Shown one piece after another: positions 59,501 through 64,000 of a stretch of 64,000 nt of DNA (its first letter is position 1; every line of letters starts with the position of its first letter). A program made the position numbers and the translations under genes. Below the pieces are notes generated by a model. That model saw nothing but the letters and a program-made list of their open reading frames with translations. It was not told the origin of the DNA and ran no database searches. This stretch comes from Apoderus coryli (lineage: Eukaryota; Arthropoda; Insecta; Coleoptera; Attelabidae), in contig OU452206.1 in the NCBI GenBank assembly GCA_911728435.2, positions 13,608,297 through 13,672,296 of the forward strand. The letters run 5' to 3'.

Positions 59501-60059
59501 AATTTGATTATTTTTGGGTCCAGATCAGGAAAAAGAAAAACACTTTCGTTCTCCTGTCGACGTTTCAAACATCTTCAAGACACTGCAAAACAAAATCCCA
59601 ACCGTTATAAATAACGCAATAAAAGGTGACAATAATTATAAATAATTTGCAACATATAGGGAAAAATTATTCAATAATAAAAAAACACAAAAACAAACGA
59701 TTCAAAAACATATTTTTCTCTTCCTACATAAATTTGATCAATAGAATTCCAATTTTGAAAAATCGTACAATTTAATTTTATGATAAATCATATTTAAAAA
59801 AATGAAAAAATAAAAAGCTTGTAAAAGATTTGTGTATGAATTTTTAAATCGTTTGTTTTTGTGATTTTTTTGTTTTCTAATTGTATAATTTTTTCCTATA
59901 TGTTGCAAATTATTTGTAATTGTCATCTTATATTGCGTTATATATAACTGTTGTGATTTTGTTTTGTAGTGTCCTGAAGATGAATTTATAAAAGTCGCAA
60001 CGTCGACAGGAGAACGAAAGTGTTTTTTTTACTGACCTATACTCAAAAATAATCAAATC
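59501..60059. repeat. Penelope-like snapback inverted repeat
   Basis: Arms of about 210-220 bases (59501-59711 and 59839-60059) are reverse complements with roughly a 130-base loop. Each arm contains, read outward, GTGT(C/T)TGAAGATG followed by CGTCGACAGGAGAACGAAAG; the left arm also keeps GAAACG before GTCGACAGG. The CTGAAGA ... GAAACG pattern resembles a decayed hammerhead core, as found at Penelope-like element ends. No RT is nearby, so the assignment is inference. Confidence 0.65.
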
Positions 60060-60122
60060 GTAAAATTGCAAGGTCAAAAAAATCAAGCTACATTACACTC
60101 AGAGTTTCGTTCCAACAAATAC

Positions 60123-60322
60123 ATTATTATATTATTATATTATATTATATTATATTATATTATATTATATTATATTATATTATATTATATTATATTATAT
60201 TATATTATATTATATTATATTATATTATATTATATTATATTATATTATATTATATTATATTATATTATATTATATTATATTATATTATATTATATTATAT
60301 TATATTATATTATATTATATTA
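60123..60322. repeat. (TATAT)n microsatellite, about 200 bp
   Basis: An almost perfect pentanucleotide repeat of about 37-40 units. It creates a spurious frame of repeated Tyr-Tyr-Ile-Ile-Leu. It ends directly in mariner sequence. Confidence 0.97.
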
Positions 60323-61174
60323 ATTAAACCTATCAAGAGATTGAGACAACCTTGGGCATTAGTGGGACCGGCATACCTTCAATATTGCATAAACATTTGA
60401 CTGTCAAAAAAATTTCTTCGCGTTGGATCCCACATAATTTATCAATCGCTCAAAAAAAGGCTCATGTCTATTGGTCGCAAAAAATGCTCCAAAAATACGA
60501 TCGCGGTGCTTCGAAACACGTCTATGAGATTGTGACAGGTGATGAATCGTGGATTTACGCGTCTGAGCCCGAAAGTAAACAGCAGTCGACTGTATGGGTG
60601 TTTCAAGATGAGCCAAATCCAACAAAAGTTGTTCGCGCACGAAGCACTTCCAAGCAAATGTTCGCCTGTTTTTTTGGATAAACTGGACATGTCGCAACCG
60701 TACCACTAGAACAACGCAGAACAGTCAATTCTGCGTGGTACACAACAATTTGTTTGCGAGTTGTCTTCCAAGAAATCAGGAAAACCAACCGCCGAAGACG
60801 GATCACTCTTCACCACGACAATGCGAGCTCTCACACATTGGCTCAAATAACTGCATTTTTGAGCACCCAAAACATCGATTTGATGAGTCATCCGCCGTAT
60901 AGTCCTGACTTGGCAACGAATGACTTCTTTTTGTTCTCGTACGTAAAAAACAAACTGAGAGGTCAACGTTATTCGACACCTGAAGAAGCTGTTACTGCAT
61001 TCAGAATGCATGTTTTGGAGATACCTCAATCAGAGTGGCAAAAGTGCTTCGAAAATTGGTTCAAACGCATGCAAAAGTGTATAGATCTTCGGGGGGAATA
61101 TTTTGAAAAACAATAAAGTGATTTTCGATGATTAATATTTGTTTTTAATCCCGAAAAATAAAAGGCAACCCTCG
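60323..61174 (+). mobile_element. mariner transposon, 5' truncated (copy 3)
   Basis: Mariner sequence begins abruptly at about 60327, corresponding to about 430 bases into copy 2, right after the (TATAT)n tract. It continues to the terminal repeat ending ACCCTCG at 61174 followed by TA. The 5' terminal repeat and the transposase N-terminus are gone. Confidence 0.93.
60352..61116 (+). pseudogene. mariner transposase, single internal stop
   Basis: One frame runs through 60352-61116 interrupted only by TAA at 60679-60681, where copies 1 and 2 have a sense codon. It keeps TGDESWIYASEPESK (first Asp), LHHDNASSH (second Asp) and PYSPDLATNDFFLF (third Asp, 34 residues after the second), and ends at FEKQ. 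The catalytic triad is thus complete, but the N-terminal DNA-binding domain is missing. It is the best-preserved catalytic domain of the three copies. Confidence 0.92.
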
Positions 61175-61179
61175 TATTA

Positions 61180-61995
61180 GGGTGTATTAAGAGGAATTGA
61201 AAAACGGTACCGGAATCATTTTGGCGACCGGGAAAGTCAAAACGCTGCTATAGAATGTCAATATTTCGTAATGATTTCAGAAAAACACTCTTTAACATTT
61301 TGCGGCAATGCGGTGTTATTAGGTATATAGAAAATACAGGAATAAACTTCATAACACCAACTCCAGGTCGCTTTTGTTTACACAAATACTTGTCATGTTT
61401 GTTTACGTAGCTTTCGTGCACAAAAGTGATTGTGATCGTCGTCGTCTGTTACAAAAGGCATTAGACAAACATTGAAATATTATATTTTACATACATTTTA
61501 TGTACACTTAATCTATTATGCGTTATTTCTTACATATTCGGAATGAATTATTGTGACCTGAACATATATAAAGACTGCAGTTTTATAGACTTTCAAACAC
61601 AGACAACATTGATTGATCATTATTGTTATTGCTAACAGGAAACAGGCGAAATCATGCAATATTTTTCCATGTAATCTGTAATAATTGTTAGTTGTTGGTA
61701 ACTGGTAACAGATCTACTCAGTGGCGTAACTACCAGTCTTCCACGGAATACGGGCCATTTGAAGCGCAAAAATTCTTTTTTTCTTTGTATAAAAAAAATT
61801 TACTAAATTTTTGTTCTGAATAACACATCATATAACATAACATTGTATTTAGCGCTGCCTCACCAATTAATATTTTATCACAAATAAATTCTCAAGACAT
61901 TAGCAACATTGATTTTGGTATTTCTGCATCAACAAAATCACTTGGTCTTATATGGAAATCCTCCCAGATATGCTAGTTTATAACGTTAGGCAAAA
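61180..61995. other. AT-rich stretch without a recognisable gene
   Basis: No domain, RNA gene or repeat boundary recognised. Confidence 0.45.
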
Positions 61996-62295
61996 CTCAC
62001 ACCCTAAAGTCTTGACTTTTTCGTGGAAAATGCACATATTCATAATATTAGGCGAATTTTTAATTGAACCTGTTAATTTCATGTAGACCACCCTGTATTT
62101 TCTGATGATGAAATTAATTATCTATTAATCACTATAAGGTTTTCCTATAGATATGTATATTTTTAATTTTGCATGGAAAAAGCACATATATTGGTTTATT
62201 GGTAGGAAGAATTTTCCAAAATTATAATATTTGTCAAGTCAGTCATGATAATTTGACAAACCATATATTTAAACAATAACATAATAAATAAATAC

Positions 62296-62848
62296 ATATA
62301 GAAATTAAACGACGTCTGCTCCACAAAACAAATATATTTATATTTTAAAAACTTCGAGGCACATCGCCCAAGTCAGTCAGACAGACATGTTTCGAGAAAA
62401 AACTTCTCATCATCAGTGACAATCAAGTACAAATGCATTTACCATTAGTTGCTAAAAATGTTGAAAACAACTTAAAAATTTTCTTAAAATTTCTTGAAAA
62501 TCAATAATGATAAACAAAAAGAAGCACTTTCAATATAAATAAAGGCATTATGCCATTAATAATAAGTTATTATTTAAGTTTATGTTAAATTCCAAAGTTT
62601 TATTTTACTTTTCATGTAATGCAGTGCATTGAGTTTATGTTACTTATATAAAATGTCCACATAACCCCTTTTTTCACAAAATGAATATGTTATATTAAGA
62701 AAAATGAAACCTTGTACTTGATTGTCACTGATGATGAGAAGTTTTTTCTCTAAACATGTCTGACTGACTTGGGCGATGTGCCTCGAGGTTTTTTTTTAAT
62801 ATAAATATATTTGTTTTGTGGAGCAGACGTCGTTTAATTTCTATATTA
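62296..62848. mobile_element. Inverted-repeat element with decayed hammerhead-like core
   Basis: Arms 62296-62431 and 62711-62848 are reverse complements, sharing GACTGACTTGGGCGATGTGC and GCAGACGTCGTTTAATTTCT. On the minus strand the left arm reads CTGATGATGAGAAG, six T, CTCGAAACATG: a CUGAUGA word and a GAAAC word around a perfect GAGAA/UUCUC stem, but with one extra base after CUGAUGA. It sits between two differently oriented pieces of the HTH transposon family. Confidence 0.65.
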
Positions 62849-62939
62849 ATCATCGCTCCTCTTAGAATGAATTATTTCATAAAATAAATAAATACATGTT
62901 TAACTTAAATTTAATAACAAGATATACATAAATACTGAT

Positions 62940-63217
62940 CAATTTTATAATAAATGTTCAAAATGATCAGACTCTAGGCTCATTTGAATCCATTTCTTAG
63001 ATCCTTCAACAACTTTAACCTGTGGTGTAAAGCTTCGATTATTTGCTCCTTCATCTCCTCTATTAAAAAAGTTTTAATTTTCGATGATTTGTTCCTGCCC
63101 ATGTACAGAATTCAACACGATTTAAAATCAATATTGAACAGTTCTTGATGCAGTTGCACTGTGTTTGGGTGGTATGTTTCGTTAAACTGCCTTAATAGTC
63201 TCTGGAAGACCGCTTTT
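62940..63217 (-). pseudogene. HTH (DUF4817-like) transposase derivative, second copy
   Basis: On the minus strand FQRLLRQFNETYHPNTVQLH and ELFNIDFK match the 51281 copy. After a stop come IEEMKEQI and RLKLLKDLRNGFK in the same layout. The same internal deletion of the catalytic core is present. Its upstream edge at about 63217 joins directly to the SGNH-domain ORF, truncating it. Confidence 0.75.
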
Positions 63218-63998
63218 TTGCTAATTTGATTTTACGTGACTTTTTCAATGTTGGAAATTTACAATCTACGAAATTCCTTGAGCATACAACAGAATTCACA
63301 TGAGCAAAAACAATACGCTTCATCGTAATTAAATCATTAAAATAATCGTAATTATACATATTAAATCCATCCGTGAGTTTGTTTAGATAGAAGTCGTTCG
63401 AATAAACAGGAACAGTGAACAAGATCAGGTTCGTTCTAGTACTGGTTTCTCGCAATATATCAAGAGTACCTTTCTCCAACCTTCTACTCATCAGCACATC
63501 TGTAGCACCGCCACCAACCCTTATAAAGTCTTGACATCCATAATCTTTTCTCAGTGCATTCTTGTTTTTTACAACACTGATCAAATCGGCATTTGGTTTG
63601 ATTATTGACGAGACCAAAAACCTGTCCCCTGCCACACCATTCAACACATCAGCGACACCGTCCAGTAATCCATCTCCCAATATCAGGACTCTATATGGTT
63701 CATCATTTTTGCTTCCATCCGATATACATTTAGCATTATTCTTTAACGGTCTTGTAGAAACCTCCTTAGACAGTAACATTTCGCACTGTGTAGACATACC
63801 ACGATCATCTGTCTGAGTGTCACAAGAGATCAAAGTTGACTTGTCAGTTTGTGTTAGCGCTGTACTGTTTTTAATTTTATCTGTCTGAGAATTATTATTA
63901 TGTATCCTAATATGAGTCTGCGACACCGCATCTGAAGTAATTGGTCTTGCAGCATTACTTTTAATTTCCAGCACCTTACGCTCGGAAAAGGTTCGCAT
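63192..63998 (-). CDS. Retroelement-type SGNH-like domain protein, partial
   Basis: A 268-codon minus-strand frame runs to the window edge, so its true start may lie beyond. The N-terminal third is Thr/Ser/Gln-rich with repeated QTD words (NNSQTDK, LTQTDKS, DTQTDDR). Then YRVLILGDGLLDGVADVL aligns with the GDS block of SGNH/GDSL folds, and DFIRVGGGATDVL with the later G.ND block. NLILFTVPVY follows. Such domains occur in proteins encoded by insect non-LTR elements. The nucleophile Ser of GDS is Gly and the GxND Asn is altered, so hydrolase activity is unlikely. The last residues come from the joined HTH transposon. Confidence 0.6.
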   Translation of the reverse strand: MRTFSERKVLEIKSNAARPITSDAVSQTHIRIHNNNSQTDKIKNSTALTQTDKSTLISCDTQTDDRGMSTQCEMLLSKEVSTRPLKNNAKCISDGSKNDEPYRVLILGDGLLDGVADVLNGVAGDRFLVSSIIKPNADLISVVKNKNALRKDYGCQDFIRVGGGATDVLMSRRLEKGTLDILRETSTRTNLILFTVPVYSNDFYLNKLTDGFNMYNYDYFNDLITMKRIVFAHVNSVVCSRNFVDCKFPTLKKSRKIKLAKKRSSRDY

Positions 63999-64000
63999 TT

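Noticed and set aside
60066..60323. 85-codon frame of repeated Tyr-Tyr-Ile-Ile-Leu
   Set aside because: It is only the translation of the (TATAT)n microsatellite.
1..64000. CRISPR arrays, rRNA genes or bacterial operons
   Set aside because: No regularly spaced repeats, rRNA core sequences or prokaryotic gene structure were seen; the window is eukaryotic nuclear sequence.

Overview
This window looks like a stretch of an AT-rich, transposon-dense insect (arthropod) nuclear genome. There are no prokaryotic operons, ribosome-binding sites or long cellular ORFs. Instead there are decayed copies of mariner, Tc1, piggyBac, HTH-DUF4817-type, Jockey-like and other non-LTR, Gypsy-like and BEL/Pao-like elements. 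A tRNA-derived SINE, many short foldback (MITE-like) elements and AT-rich microsatellites fill much of the rest. I cannot name the species.

Layout. 1-5.6 kb: the tail of a mariner copy, piggyBac and Tc1 relics, an inverted-repeat unit carrying a complete hammerhead ribozyme motif (3426-3469), and a non-LTR reverse-transcriptase fragment. 5.6-19 kb: a SINE with 13-bp target duplications, a nearly full-length mariner (9421-10658), a 34-bp perfect palindrome, and a tRNA-Ala-like sequence beside a long poly-T tract. 20-28.8 kb: a foldback MITE, a Jockey-like RT fragment, a triple-nested transposon stack (22326-25359) and a 1.7-kb palindromic TIR element. 29.4-52.2 kb: what I read as one spliced host gene on the + strand. 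It has exons at 29709-29901, 51805-51957 and 52076-52170, which join in frame to 146 codons plus stop. Its first intron is about 22 kb and full of repeats: palindrome-plus-TIR elements, a BEL/Pao gag relic, a Jockey RT relic, a second copy of the nested transposon and several foldbacks. 52-64 kb: more short TIR elements, a Gypsy-like gag with a 24-bp minisatellite, a Penelope-like snapback inverted repeat, a (TATAT)n microsatellite fused into a third mariner, and an SGNH-domain ORF of a retroelement cut off by an HTH-DUF4817 transposon piece.

Apart from the candidate host gene, almost nothing looks translatable. Every transposase or polymerase examined is truncated or carries stops, frameshifts or a changed catalytic residue. 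The most interesting items are the intact hammerhead ribozyme, whose neighbouring inverted copy starts exactly at the predicted cleavage site; a family of TIR elements that abut large hairpins with a shared apex but different arms; a transposon carrying a small two-exon ORF in two copies; and the host gene, which is split into exons too short to stand out as ORFs.
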